Shown here one piece after another: positions 18,099 through 26,152 of a stretch of 64,000 bases of DNA; positions within the stretch are counted from its first letter, which is position 1, and each line of letters begins with the position of its first letter. The notes beneath the pieces were generated by a model. It saw nothing but the letters and a program-made list of their open reading frames with translations, made no database searches and had not been told where the DNA came from. Source of the DNA: Clostridium tetanomorphum (lineage in GTDB: Bacteria; Bacillota; Clostridia; Clostridiales; Clostridiaceae). A program made the position numbers and the translations under genes. Where the stretch lies: positions 116,279 to 180,278 of the forward strand of contig NZ_JAGGKA010000007.1 of assembly GCF_017873215.1 (NCBI RefSeq). The letters run 5' to 3'.

Positions 18099-19109
18099 AT
18101 GGTAGCAAAAAGACAAATCAAATTATTACTTGCATTATTTTTAGGCATTTCAATTTTTACAGGATGTTCAAAAAATGGTGAAAAAGTATCTTCTCTCAAG
18201 GATAAAAAAATAATAAAAATTGGTATAACACAGATTGTGGAACATCCCGCATTGGATTCCACAAGAAAAGGATTTTTAGAAGGTTTAAAAGCTAAAGGAT
18301 ATGAAGAGGGTAAAAATATAAAAATAGATTACCAAAATGCCCAAGGTGATATGCAAACTAATCAAAGTATAGCTCAAAATTTTGTATCTAATAAAGAAGA
18401 TATGATATTTGCAATAGGAACACCTTCAGCTCAAGCAGCATTTAATGCTACAAAGAATATACCAATAGTTATTACAGCTGTAACAGATCCAGTAAAATCA
18501 GGCCTAGTAAAATCTATGGAAAAGCCAGAAACAAATGTAACAGGAACCTCTGATAGAATACCTATGGAAGAGCAATTTAAACTTTTAAAGAAATTAATAC
18601 CTAATGCTAAAAGCATAGGTATTATATATAATACTAGTGAAAGTAACTCCGAGATTCAAATAGATGAAGCTAAAGAAATAGGAACTAAATTTGGATTAGA
18701 AGTGACTACAGTAGGGATAACAAATGTTAATGAGATTCCTCAAGGATTAAATTCTATTTTAAATAAAATAGATGTGTTATATTTAATAACTGATAATACA
18801 GTAGCATCAGCGATTCCATTATTAGTAAATGATTGTTATAGTAAAAATGTTCCTATAATTGGAGCAGAAAAAGCTCATGTAGTTTCAGGAGCGGTAGCTA
18901 CTATAGGAATAGATTACTATAAACTTGGATTACAAACTGCTGAGGAAGCAATTAAGATAATAAATGGAAATAACATTGAAGAAAATCCTATTAGCACTTT
19001 AAAAAATTTACAGCTGGTTATAAATGAAGATGCTGTTAGTAAATTAAAAGTAAAAGTACCAAAGGATATTTTGGATAAAAGTGAAAAAGTAAAAGGGGGA
19101 GTTAAATAA
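18099..19109 (+). CDS. ABC transporter substrate-binding lipoprotein, TrpX-like
   Basis: 336 residues from ATG 18099, with AGGAGG 8 bases upstream. A lipoprotein signal ends in the lipobox FTGC (C23), so the protein is exported and lipid-anchored. The mature part is a periplasmic-binding fold of the ABC_sub_bind family (COG2984): IKIGITQIVEHPALDSTRKG, FAIGTPSAQAA and IPIVITAVTDPV are typical. Streptococcal TrpX belongs to this family and has been linked to tryptophan uptake; the true ligand here is unproven. It is co-directional and overlapping with a permease and an ATPase. The start codon lies inside a third copy of the leader 11-mer, so a leader-binding protein could also affect translation. 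Confidence 0.9.
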   Translation: MVAKRQIKLLLALFLGISIFTGCSKNGEKVSSLKDKKIIKIGITQIVEHPALDSTRKGFLEGLKAKGYEEGKNIKIDYQNAQGDMQTNQSIAQNFVSNKEDMIFAIGTPSAQAAFNATKNIPIVITAVTDPVKSGLVKSMEKPETNVTGTSDRIPMEEQFKLLKKLIPNAKSIGIIYNTSESNSEIQIDEAKEIGTKFGLEVTTVGITNVNEIPQGLNSILNKIDVLYLITDNTVASAIPLLVNDCYSKNVPIIGAEKAHVVSGAVATIGIDYYKLGLQTAEEAIKIINGNNIEENPISTLKNLQLVINEDAVSKLKVKVPKDILDKSEKVKGGVK

Positions 19110-20011
19110 TGGACATTTTAATAAATGTATTAGAAGGTGGAATGATATTTTCCATCACCTCCTTAGGAGTATATATTTCTTATAAAATATTAGATTTTCC
19201 GGATCTTTCTGTAGATGGTACTTTTCCCTTAGGAGCAGCAATTACCGCATTATGTCTAATTAATGGAATGAATCCATTTTTAGCTTGTATACTTTCGTTT
19301 ATTGCAGGGGCTTTAGCAGGAGGAATAACTGGTTTATTAAATGTAAAATTAAAAATTACAAATCTTTTATCAGGAATTTTAGTTATGTTAGGTCTTTATT
19401 CTATAAATTTAAGAATAATGGGAAAGTCTAATATACCATTGTTCCACAAAAGTACTATATTTAATTCTAGTTTTATTCCCTTAGTTACTATAGTTGTATT
19501 TGCATTATTATCAAAAATATTACTAGATTTATTTTTAAATACAAAATTAGGTTTTTTATTAAAAGCAGTAGGGGATAATGAAGAACTAGTTACTTCTTTA
19601 GCAGTAGATAAGGATTTAATAAAAATTTTAGGATTAATGATTTCCAATGGATTAGTAGGATTATCAGGATCCATTATGGCACAATATCAAGGATTTGCTG
19701 ATGTAGGTATGGGAACAGGTGTAGTAGTAATGGCTTTAGCAGCAGTAATAATAGGAAATTCTATTTTTAAAAAGATAACTTTATTTAAAGCAACAAGTTT
19801 AACTATATTAGGGGCCATAATATATAAAGCTTCTATAGCAATTGCGTTAAAGTTAGGGCTTCCTCCAACAGACTTAAAATTAATAACATCATTTATAGTG
19901 GTAATTACACTTTGTATTAACAATAACAAATTGAGTATTAAGATTAAAAAAAGATCTTCTATGGGAGGTAAGGCATATGTTAACAATAGAAAATCTATGG
20001 AAAGTCTTTAA
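19109..20011 (+). CDS. ABC transporter permease, TrpY-like
   Basis: 300 residues. The start ATG overlaps the TAA stop of the binding-protein gene (TAATG), implying translational coupling. About eight hydrophobic helices are present, with branched-chain-permease-type (BPD_transp_2) features: the PDLSVDGTFPLGAA start region and AQYQGFADVGMGTGVVVMALAAVIIG. It forms the membrane channel of the importer with the lipoprotein before it and the ATPase after it. Its last 35 bases overlap the ATPase gene in another frame. Confidence 0.9.
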   Translation: MDILINVLEGGMIFSITSLGVYISYKILDFPDLSVDGTFPLGAAITALCLINGMNPFLACILSFIAGALAGGITGLLNVKLKITNLLSGILVMLGLYSINLRIMGKSNIPLFHKSTIFNSSFIPLVTIVVFALLSKILLDLFLNTKLGFLLKAVGDNEELVTSLAVDKDLIKILGLMISNGLVGLSGSIMAQYQGFADVGMGTGVVVMALAAVIIGNSIFKKITLFKATSLTILGAIIYKASIAIALKLGLPPTDLKLITSFIVVITLCINNNKLSIKIKKRSSMGGKAYVNNRKSMESL

Positions 20012-20771
20012 TAAACATACAGTAAATGAAACAACTATTTTTAAAGGAGTTAATTTAACTATAGAAGATGGAGATTTTATTACCATAATAGGAAGTAATG
20101 GAGCTGGAAAATCAACATTACTTAACATAATATCTCAAGCCATTAAAGAGGATTATGGCTCTATAGTATTAGATGGAATAGAAATAAGTAATATACCTCA
20201 ATATAAGGCTTCAAAGTATATAGGAAGAGTATTTCAAAATCCATCTCTAGGAGTGGCACCTAATATGACTATATTGGAGAATTTATCTATGGCTAATAAT
20301 AAGGGGAATAAATTTAATCTCACTTGGGGAATTAATAAAAAAGATATAAATTTCTTTTGTCAATTGTTAAAAGAGTTGGATTTAGGATTAGAAGATAAAT
20401 TAAATACAAAAGTAGGATTATTATCAGGCGGACAAAGGCAGGCTGTATCACTTATAATGGCAGTTATGAAAAAGCCTAAGTTGCTTTTACTTGATGAACA
20501 TACAGCTGCATTAGATCCTAAAACTTCAGAAAGCATTATAAAAATAACAGAAAGAATAGTAAAAGAAAATAATATGACTACTATAATGATAACTCATAAT
20601 TTAAATCATGCAGTAAAATTAGGAAATAGATTAATAATGATGCATAGAGGAGAAATTATTTTAGATTTAAAAGGAGAAGAAAAGAAAGCTTTAACTACAG
20701 AAAAGCTACTTAATTATTTTGAAACTATGAAGTTTAAAGAAGAATTAAGCGATAGGGTAATGTTTTCATAA
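19977..20771 (+). CDS. ABC transporter ATP-binding protein, TrpZ-like
   Basis: 264 residues from ATG 19977, whose GGAGGT ribosome site lies within the end of the permease gene. It is a complete ABC ATPase: Walker A GSNGAGKST, Q-loop FQNPSLG, signature LLSGGQRQA, Walker B LLLLDEHTAALDP and the switch His in ITHNL. DEHTA replaces the more common DEPTS/DEPTA, as in this subfamily of importers. It energises the importer encoded just before it. A terminator hairpin follows the stop codon. Confidence 0.93.
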   Translation: MLTIENLWKVFNKHTVNETTIFKGVNLTIEDGDFITIIGSNGAGKSTLLNIISQAIKEDYGSIVLDGIEISNIPQYKASKYIGRVFQNPSLGVAPNMTILENLSMANNKGNKFNLTWGINKKDINFFCQLLKELDLGLEDKLNTKVGLLSGGQRQAVSLIMAVMKKPKLLLLDEHTAALDPKTSESIIKITERIVKENNMTTIMITHNLNHAVKLGNRLIMMHRGEIILDLKGEEKKALTTEKLLNYFETMKFKEELSDRVMFS

Positions 20772-20797
20772 ACTGGCTATATAGCCAGTTTATTTAT
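20770..20797 (+). terminator. terminator of the TrpXYZ-like operon
   Basis: AAACTGGCTA pairs with TAGCCAGTTT, then TATTTATT. The stem begins within the stop codon. The U-tract is interrupted, so it may be moderate in strength. Confidence 0.75.
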
Positions 20798-20881
20798 TAA
20801 AATAAATATTAAATTTTGTTTTAAAATAGTTTATGATTATTAATTTAATACTAAAAACATCTATATATGGTATAATTGTAG

Positions 20882-20910
20882 TTGACACATTATATATATA
20901 AAAATATAAT
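20882..20910 (+). promoter_or_regulatory. promoter of the hydrogenase maturation operon
   Basis: TTGACA (20882-20887), a 17-base spacer, then TATAAT (20905-20910): both hexamers match the consensus. The predicted start near 20917 puts a ~235-nt untranslated leader before the first gene. Confidence 0.8.
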
Positions 20911-20916
20911 AAAAAT

Positions 20917-21117
20917 GTATCCCTTTTATTGGTGATTTCCGATAGAAGAGATTTTAAAAAAGTTTTACCTAATTGTAAGGAATATCTGAGCAAAAGGGAA
21001 GGAACTAAATATATTTTAAAGCTATATTTTCATAAAACTATGTTACATATAAGTTTATGGAGTATACATTTTTAAAGTAGTTTAAATTACCTTCCAGTAT
21101 TTCTCTGGAAGGTTTTT
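20917..21117 (+). promoter_or_regulatory. structured leader with conditional terminator (candidate riboswitch) before hyd operon
   Basis: CCCTTTT (20921-20927) pairs with AAAAGGG (20992-20998), closing a ~78-nt domain. Inside are an ATTGG/CCGAT hairpin (20928-20943) and a TTTAC/GTAAG hairpin (20964-20979). GGAAGG at 20997-21002 shares two bases with the closing stem and is fully complementary to CCTTCC (21090-21095), the left arm of the terminator. Formation of the domain could thus decide whether an antiterminator forms. I do not recognise the consensus of TPP, SAM, purine, glycine, NiCo, fluoride, ZTP, guanidine or c-di-GMP classes. The 21003-21088 linker holds another hairpin near 21031-21059. 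Confidence 0.55.
21089..21117 (+). terminator. leader terminator of hyd operon
   Basis: ACCTTCCAG (21089-21097) and CTGGAAGGT (21105-21113) form a perfect 9-bp stem with a 7-base loop, followed by five T residues. It lies 35 bases before the first start codon. Confidence 0.88.
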
Positions 21118-21151
21118 GTGTTTATATAATTTATTGTTTTGGAGGAGTAAT

Positions 21152-21397
21152 ATGGATAAAAGAGTTGGAGTTGTAGGTATAGTTATTGAGGAGTTTGAGA
21201 GCTCAAGTAAAGTAAATGATATACTACATCAATTTGCTGACATAATAGTGGGCAGAATGGGGGTTCCTTATAGGGAAAAAGAAATAAGTGTTATATCTAT
21301 TATTGTAGATGGTACATCAGATGAAATTAGTGCTATGACAGGAAAACTAGGTAAAATATCAGGAGTAAATGTAAAATCAGCTATAACTAAAAAATAA
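21152..21397 (+). CDS. TM1266-type iron-only hydrogenase system regulator
   Basis: 81 residues from ATG 21152 with GGAGGAG upstream; longer in-frame starts would lie inside the terminator stem. MDKRVGVVGIVIEEFESSSK followed by VNDILHQFADIIVGRMGVPY and ISVISIIVDGTSDEISAMTG matches the small ACT-like/NikR-C-like putative regulators encoded with HydE/F/G (prototype TM1266 of Thermotoga). They are thought to sense a ligand and affect the maturation system; direct evidence is scarce. It has no DNA-binding domain of its own. It is first in the operon, 100 bases before hydE. Confidence 0.88.
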   Translation: MDKRVGVVGIVIEEFESSSKVNDILHQFADIIVGRMGVPYREKEISVISIIVDGTSDEISAMTGKLGKISGVNVKSAITKK

Positions 21398-21497
21398 AAA
21401 TAAATTTAATATTAGAGGTGTAGAAGATTTTATTTTCCCCTTATATAAGATAAAAGTGTTAAATAGCTAGTCATGAGATAGAACAAGGAGTGTGCTT

Positions 21498-22538
21498 ATG
21501 AGTGTCAAGGATTTAATAGATAAGGCAGCATTAGAAAATGAACTAACTAAAGAGGAAATGATAAATATTTTAAATGTAAAAGATAAGGATAATTTGGACT
21601 ATTTATTTATTAAAGCAGAAGATATCACTTCTAGATATTGCGGAGAGGAAATACAAATAAGAGGTATAATAGAATTTTCTAATTATTGTAGATGTAAATG
21701 TGCATATTGTGGCCTAAATAGAAGTAATAATCACATTAATAGATACAGAATGGATTTAGATGAAATTATAGAAACTGCTAAAAAGGCTTATGATGCAGGA
21801 TATAAAACTATAGTTCTTCAATCTGGTGAAGATTTATGGTATACAAAAGATAAAATATGTAATGTTATAAAAAATATAAAAAAAATAGGTGATTTAAGTA
21901 TAACTTTAAGTATAGGAGAAAGAAAATTTGAAGAGTATAAAGCTTTTAAAGAAGCAGGGGGAGATAGATTTTTAATAAAACATGAAACTGCAGATAAACA
22001 CATATACAATAAATTGCATCCACATTCTTCTTTTGATAATAGAATAAGATGTTTAAAAGAATTAAAGGAATTAGGATATCAGATAGGGAGTGGTTTTATG
22101 GTAGGACTTCCTGGACAAACATATGAAACTTTAGTAAAAGATATAATGTTATTAAAAGAATTAAATGTAGATATGGCTGGAATAGGTCCTTTTATACCAC
22201 ATCCTGAAACGAATCTTAAAAATAGCGAAGAAGGAAGTACTTTTTTAACTTTAAAAGTAGTAGCTTTATCAAGGCTTATTTTAAGAGACACTCATTTGCC
22301 TGCAACTACATCTTTAGGAGTTTTAAATGAAAATCATAAGAGTATGGCATTTAGTTGCGGTGCTAATGTTATTATGCAAAAAGTAGAGCCTTATAAATAT
22401 AGAAGATTGTATGAAATATATCCAACAAAATCTAAAGAAGAAAAGTCTATATTAGAAGAAAGGAAAGTAATAGAAAATTATATATTAAAAAATGGTAAAA
22501 AAATTTCCTGTACAAAAGGAGATAGTTTTAAAAAATAG
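21498..22538 (+). CDS. hydE: [FeFe] hydrogenase maturation radical SAM enzyme HydE
   Basis: 346 residues from ATG 21498 (AAGGAG 7 bases upstream), preferred over the GTG at 21492. The radical-SAM cluster motif is SNYCRCKCAYCG with C64, C68 and C71 as the CX3CX2C ligands. RGIIEFSNYC, IVLQSGEDLWY and GFMVGLPGQTYE are HydE-typical. HydE acts with HydG and HydF to build the 2Fe subcluster of the H-cluster and is implicated in making the bridging dithiomethylamine precursor complex. The remaining operon supplies the other two maturases, so the full pathway is encoded here; the hydrogenase itself is not in the window. Confidence 0.97.
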   Translation: MSVKDLIDKAALENELTKEEMINILNVKDKDNLDYLFIKAEDITSRYCGEEIQIRGIIEFSNYCRCKCAYCGLNRSNNHINRYRMDLDEIIETAKKAYDAGYKTIVLQSGEDLWYTKDKICNVIKNIKKIGDLSITLSIGERKFEEYKAFKEAGGDRFLIKHETADKHIYNKLHPHSSFDNRIRCLKELKELGYQIGSGFMVGLPGQTYETLVKDIMLLKELNVDMAGIGPFIPHPETNLKNSEEGSTFLTLKVVALSRLILRDTHLPATTSLGVLNENHKSMAFSCGANVIMQKVEPYKYRRLYEIYPTKSKEEKSILEERKVIENYILKNGKKISCTKGDSFKK

Positions 22539-22558
22539 TTTAAAGGGAGATGTTAATT

Positions 22559-23974
22559 TTGAAGGAATTTAGAGCAGAAGATTTTATTGTTGAATCAGAA
22601 ATATTAGATTCTATAAAGATGGGGGAAGCTAAGTCAAAAGATTTAAATTATGTAAGAGAACTGCTGAAAAAAGCTAAGGAATGCAAAGGACTCAGTTATA
22701 GAGAGGCAGCGGTACTCTTAACTATTGAAGATAATGAATTATTAGGAGAAATGTTTAAGGCAGCTAGGTATATCAAAGAACAAATATATGGTAAAAGGAT
22801 AGTTTTATTTGCTCCTTTATATGTAAGCAATTATTGTGTAAATAACTGCGTATATTGTGGATATAAGCATACAAATAAGGAGTTTGTAAGAAAAAAACTT
22901 AATATGGAAGAATTAGAGGAAGAGGTTAGAATACTAGAGTCTTTAGGACATAAAAGACTTGCATTAGAAGCAGGAGAAGATGATGTAAACTGTTCATTGG
23001 AATATATTCTACAGTGCATAGATAAAATATATTCATTAAAATTTGATAATGGAAGTATTAGAAGAATAAATGTAAACATAGCAGCTACAACTATTGAAAA
23101 TTATAAAAGGTTAAAGGAAGCGCAAATAGGAACCTATATATTATTTCAAGAAACATATCATAAAGAAACCTATGAAAAAATGCATCCACAAGGACCAAAA
23201 CATAGTTATAATTATCATACTACTGCTATGGATAGAGCAAGAGCAGCTGGCATTGATGATGTAGGCATAGGAGTACTTTATGGACTTTATGATTACAAAT
23301 ATGAAACATTAGCTATGCTTATGCATGCTGAGCATTTAGAAAAAGCTACAGGAGTTGGACCACATACCATATCTGTACCAAGGATTAGAGAAGCGGAAGG
23401 AGTGTCTTTAAGCAATTATCCTTATATGGTAACAGATGATCAGTTTAAAAAGATAGTAGCGGTATTAAGATTAGCAGTTCCTTATACTGGAATGATTTTA
23501 TCTACTAGAGAAGAAACTAAATTTAGAGATGAAGTTTTATCTATTGGTATATCACAATTAAGTGCAGGATCTTGTACGGGAGTTGGAGGATATGCTAAGG
23601 AAAATTCAAAAGTCTGTACAGAGGAAAAACCTCAATTTGAAGTTGGAGACCGTAGATCACCTTTAGAGGTAATAAAAAGCTTATGTGAAGGAGGATATAT
23701 TCCAAGTTACTGCACTGCTTGTTATAGAGAGGGAAGAACAGGAGAAAGGTTTATGGGCCTTGCAAAATCAGGGCAAATACACAATGTATGTCAACCTAAT
23801 GCTTTACTAACTTTTAAAGAATTTTTACTTGATTATGGAAATGAAGAAGTGAAAAAAATTGGAGAAAAAACTATAAAGGAAGCGTTAAAAGAAATTCCAA
23901 ATGATAGAGCTAGGGAAGCAACAATGGAAAAACTTAATAGAATAGAAAATGGAGAAAGAGATTTAAGATTTTAA
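22559..23974 (+). CDS. hydG: [FeFe] hydrogenase maturation radical SAM enzyme HydG
   Basis: 471 residues. TTG 22559 is preferred because AAGGGAG (22543-22549) directly abuts the ATG at 22550 but is 9 bases from this TTG. The radical-SAM motif is NYCVNNCVYCGY (C93, C97, C100). The C-terminal second cluster motif CTACYREGRTGERF continues to NVCQPNAL and fits CX2CX22C exactly. HydG cleaves tyrosine to p-cresol and dehydroglycine, giving the CO and CN- ligands of the H-cluster. It starts 20 bases after hydE and is followed closely by hydF, so it is co-transcribed. Confidence 0.97.
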   Translation: MKEFRAEDFIVESEILDSIKMGEAKSKDLNYVRELLKKAKECKGLSYREAAVLLTIEDNELLGEMFKAARYIKEQIYGKRIVLFAPLYVSNYCVNNCVYCGYKHTNKEFVRKKLNMEELEEEVRILESLGHKRLALEAGEDDVNCSLEYILQCIDKIYSLKFDNGSIRRINVNIAATTIENYKRLKEAQIGTYILFQETYHKETYEKMHPQGPKHSYNYHTTAMDRARAAGIDDVGIGVLYGLYDYKYETLAMLMHAEHLEKATGVGPHTISVPRIREAEGVSLSNYPYMVTDDQFKKIVAVLRLAVPYTGMILSTREETKFRDEVLSIGISQLSAGSCTGVGGYAKENSKVCTEEKPQFEVGDRRSPLEVIKSLCEGGYIPSYCTACYREGRTGERFMGLAKSGQIHNVCQPNALLTFKEFLLDYGNEEVKKIGEKTIKEALKEIPNDRAREATMEKLNRIENGERDLRF

Positions 23975-23990
23975 TTTAGGAGGAATTTTT

Positions 23991-25181
23991 ATGATAGATA
24001 CTCCAAAGGGAAATAGATTACACATAGCTATATTTGGTAGAAGAAATGCTGGAAAATCAAGCATAATAAATGCATTAACTAATCAGGAAATATCAATAGT
24101 ATCAAACACAGCTGGAACTACTACAGATCCAGTTTATAAGGCAATGGAACTATTGCCTATAGGTCCTGTCATGATTATAGATACAGCTGGACTTGATGAT
24201 TTAGGAGAAGTAGGGGAACTTAGAATAAAAAAAACAAAAGAGGTAATGGATAAAACAGATTTAGCATTATTAATATTTTCAGGCAATAATAAAGATCTTT
24301 CTTATGAAAAGCATTGGTATGAGGACTTAAAAAAAAGAAATATACCTGTTATAGGTGTAGTAAATAAAATTGATGAAATTGATGTGAATATTGATGAATA
24401 TAAAGATAAATTTAGCATTCCTTTTATAAAAGTAAGTGCATTAAAGAAAATAAATATAGAAAAGTTAAAAGATAAAATTATTGAAAATTCTCCAATAGAT
24501 TTTGAAATGCCAACATTAATTGGAGATATAGTTAATAAAAATCATATAGTTTTACTTGTGGCACCACAAGATATACAAGCTCCAAAAGGAAGGTTAATTC
24601 TTCCTCAAGTTCAAACTATAAGAGATCTTTTAGATAATGATACTGTGGTTATTACAGTTAAGTGTTCAGAACTAGAATATATGATAAATAATATTAATAT
24701 TAAGCCTAATTTAGTAATAACAGATTCACAAGTTTTTAAAAAAGTAAATGATATAATACCTAAGGATATACCACTTACATCCTTTTCTATACTTATGGCT
24801 AGATTTAAAGGAGAGTTAAAAACATTTATACAAGGAGCAAAAGCAATAGATGAATTAAAACCTGGAGATAAGGTGCTTATTGCAGAAGCTTGTACTCATC
24901 ATGCTTTAAAAGGAGATATAGGAAGAGAGAAAATACCTAATTGGTTGAAAGAAAGAGCAGGCGGAGAAATTAATATTACTGTAAATGCAGGAATAGATTT
25001 TCCTGAAGATATAAGTAAATATAAGTTAATAATTCACTGTGGAGCTTGTATGTTTAATAGAAAGCAAATGATGAGTAGAATACTTAAAGCTAAAAATTAT
25101 AATGTACCTATAACAAATTATGGTATAGCTATAGCTCATATCAATGGAATATTAGACAGGGTTACAAATATATTTAATTAG
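23991..25181 (+). CDS. hydF: [FeFe] hydrogenase maturation GTPase HydF
   Basis: 396 residues with TAGGAGGA upstream. The N-terminal GTPase domain has GRRNAGKSS (P-loop), a TTTDP switch I, DTAGLDD and VNKID motifs. The C-terminal part has the HydF cluster ligands: CTHHALKGD (C and H near residues 300-302) and IHCGACMF (near 348-352), fitting CxHx(46-53)HCxxC. HydF is the scaffold on which the 2Fe subcluster is assembled before transfer to the hydrogenase. It lies 16 bases after hydG. All key residues are intact. Confidence 0.97.
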   Translation: MIDTPKGNRLHIAIFGRRNAGKSSIINALTNQEISIVSNTAGTTTDPVYKAMELLPIGPVMIIDTAGLDDLGEVGELRIKKTKEVMDKTDLALLIFSGNNKDLSYEKHWYEDLKKRNIPVIGVVNKIDEIDVNIDEYKDKFSIPFIKVSALKKINIEKLKDKIIENSPIDFEMPTLIGDIVNKNHIVLLVAPQDIQAPKGRLILPQVQTIRDLLDNDTVVITVKCSELEYMINNINIKPNLVITDSQVFKKVNDIIPKDIPLTSFSILMARFKGELKTFIQGAKAIDELKPGDKVLIAEACTHHALKGDIGREKIPNWLKERAGGEINITVNAGIDFPEDISKYKLIIHCGACMFNRKQMMSRILKAKNYNVPITNYGIAIAHINGILDRVTNIFN

Positions 25182-25208
25182 CATATAGGATAAAATGGAG
25201 GACAGATA

Positions 25209-25736
25209 ATGAATAGTTCACAAAGATTAGTAAGATCATCTTTACTTTTAGCCATAGCTATAATAGTACAAGGAATTGGAAGAAGTTTCCCTCAAATAAG
25301 CCAATTACTTGTAGGTTCTATAGTTAATGCAGTACTTATAATATCTACTTTAACCTGCGGAGTTTTATGGGGAATTTTAGTAGGAGGTTTAACTCCTTTA
25401 CTTGCATGGATTATAGGACAATTACCAGCTCCTATGGGACCTTTTATACCTTTTATCATGCTTGGCAATATAATTTTTATATTGATGTTTTCATTAGGTC
25501 ATAAAAGGGAAAATTGGATTCCATATATATTTTTGGTAATAGCCGCAATTTTTAAATTTGGATTTTTATATATGTCAGCTAACAAATTTATTAATTTATT
25601 TAATTTAGGTATACCACCAAAAGTTGCATCTAAATTAGTCATTATGATGGGAACACCTCAATTAATTACTGCTCTTATTGGAGGATTTGGAGGTATAATT
25701 TTAACAAATATGCTTACAAAAAGAAAGGTTATATAA
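25209..25736 (+). CDS. ECF transporter S-component-like membrane protein
   Basis: 175 residues, five or six hydrophobic helices, small and basic at the ends. The start MNSSQRLVRSSLLLAIAII and glycine-rich loops such as CGVLWGILVGGLTPLLAW and LPAPMGPFIPFIMLGNIIFI resemble substrate-capture (S) components of energy-coupling-factor vitamin/metal transporters. It begins 27 bases after hydF with GGAGGACAG upstream, so it belongs to the maturation operon by position. No EcfA/EcfT genes are in the window; S components commonly share a remote energising module. Its ligand is unknown. A nutrient for cluster synthesis is possible but unproven. Confidence 0.75.
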   Translation: MNSSQRLVRSSLLLAIAIIVQGIGRSFPQISQLLVGSIVNAVLIISTLTCGVLWGILVGGLTPLLAWIIGQLPAPMGPFIPFIMLGNIIFILMFSLGHKRENWIPYIFLVIAAIFKFGFLYMSANKFINLFNLGIPPKVASKLVIMMGTPQLITALIGGFGGIILTNMLTKRKVI

Positions 25737-26055
25737 AAATTGCCAAGGATAATAAATTTATAAATGGATATTATAAATAATGTAAGAGGGTTTAAAGTGG
25801 TTAAGCCAAGAATGTATCAACACTGATGATGGTTTTAATATATTCGCTCAAAGGTATTTGTTAGATTCTTAAAAAGAGTTTAATAAGTGCCAAATGGAAG
25901 ACTATTATATGTGTTTAAAGATTACATATTTATATGGATTCCAAGATATATATAATAGTCGAGCTAAGATTATATAGGTTCATAAATGCTTAAATTTTTA
26001 GGTATTTAATGGATGTATATGAGTTTATAGCTACAATCATTTTAAGCTCTCTTTT
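25737..26055. other. intergenic stretch without recognisable gene
   Basis: About 320 bases between the ECF-like gene and a terminator. Only short frames are open (e.g. MEDYYMCLKITYLYGFQDIY, about 25894-25977) and they have no ribosome site. It could be the remains of a decayed gene, since a good terminator follows with nothing to end. Confidence 0.5.
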
Positions 26056-26090
26056 AAAAGATAGTAGAAATTCACTCTACTATCTTTTTT
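26056..26090 (+). terminator. orphan intrinsic terminator at the intron insertion site
   Basis: AAAAGATAGTAGA and TCTACTATCTTTT form a perfect 13-bp stem with a 7-base loop and a T-run. The group II intron begins 4 bases later, as expected for class C introns that insert behind terminators. Confidence 0.88.
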
Positions 26091-26152
26091 ACTGTGCGCC
26101 CAGCATAGGCGCAATCTATAGGGTGAGAGTCCCGAGCGCCGAAGGTGATATA

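Noticed and set aside
17909..18105. CRISPR-like repeats
   Set aside because: The repeated unit is only 11 bases, spacing is irregular and it overlaps a start codon; no cas genes.
20790..20993. Open frame of 67 codons on the minus strand
   Set aside because: It covers the consensus promoter and leader of the hyd operon, has no ribosome site, and the amino-acid pattern is that of AT-rich noncoding DNA.
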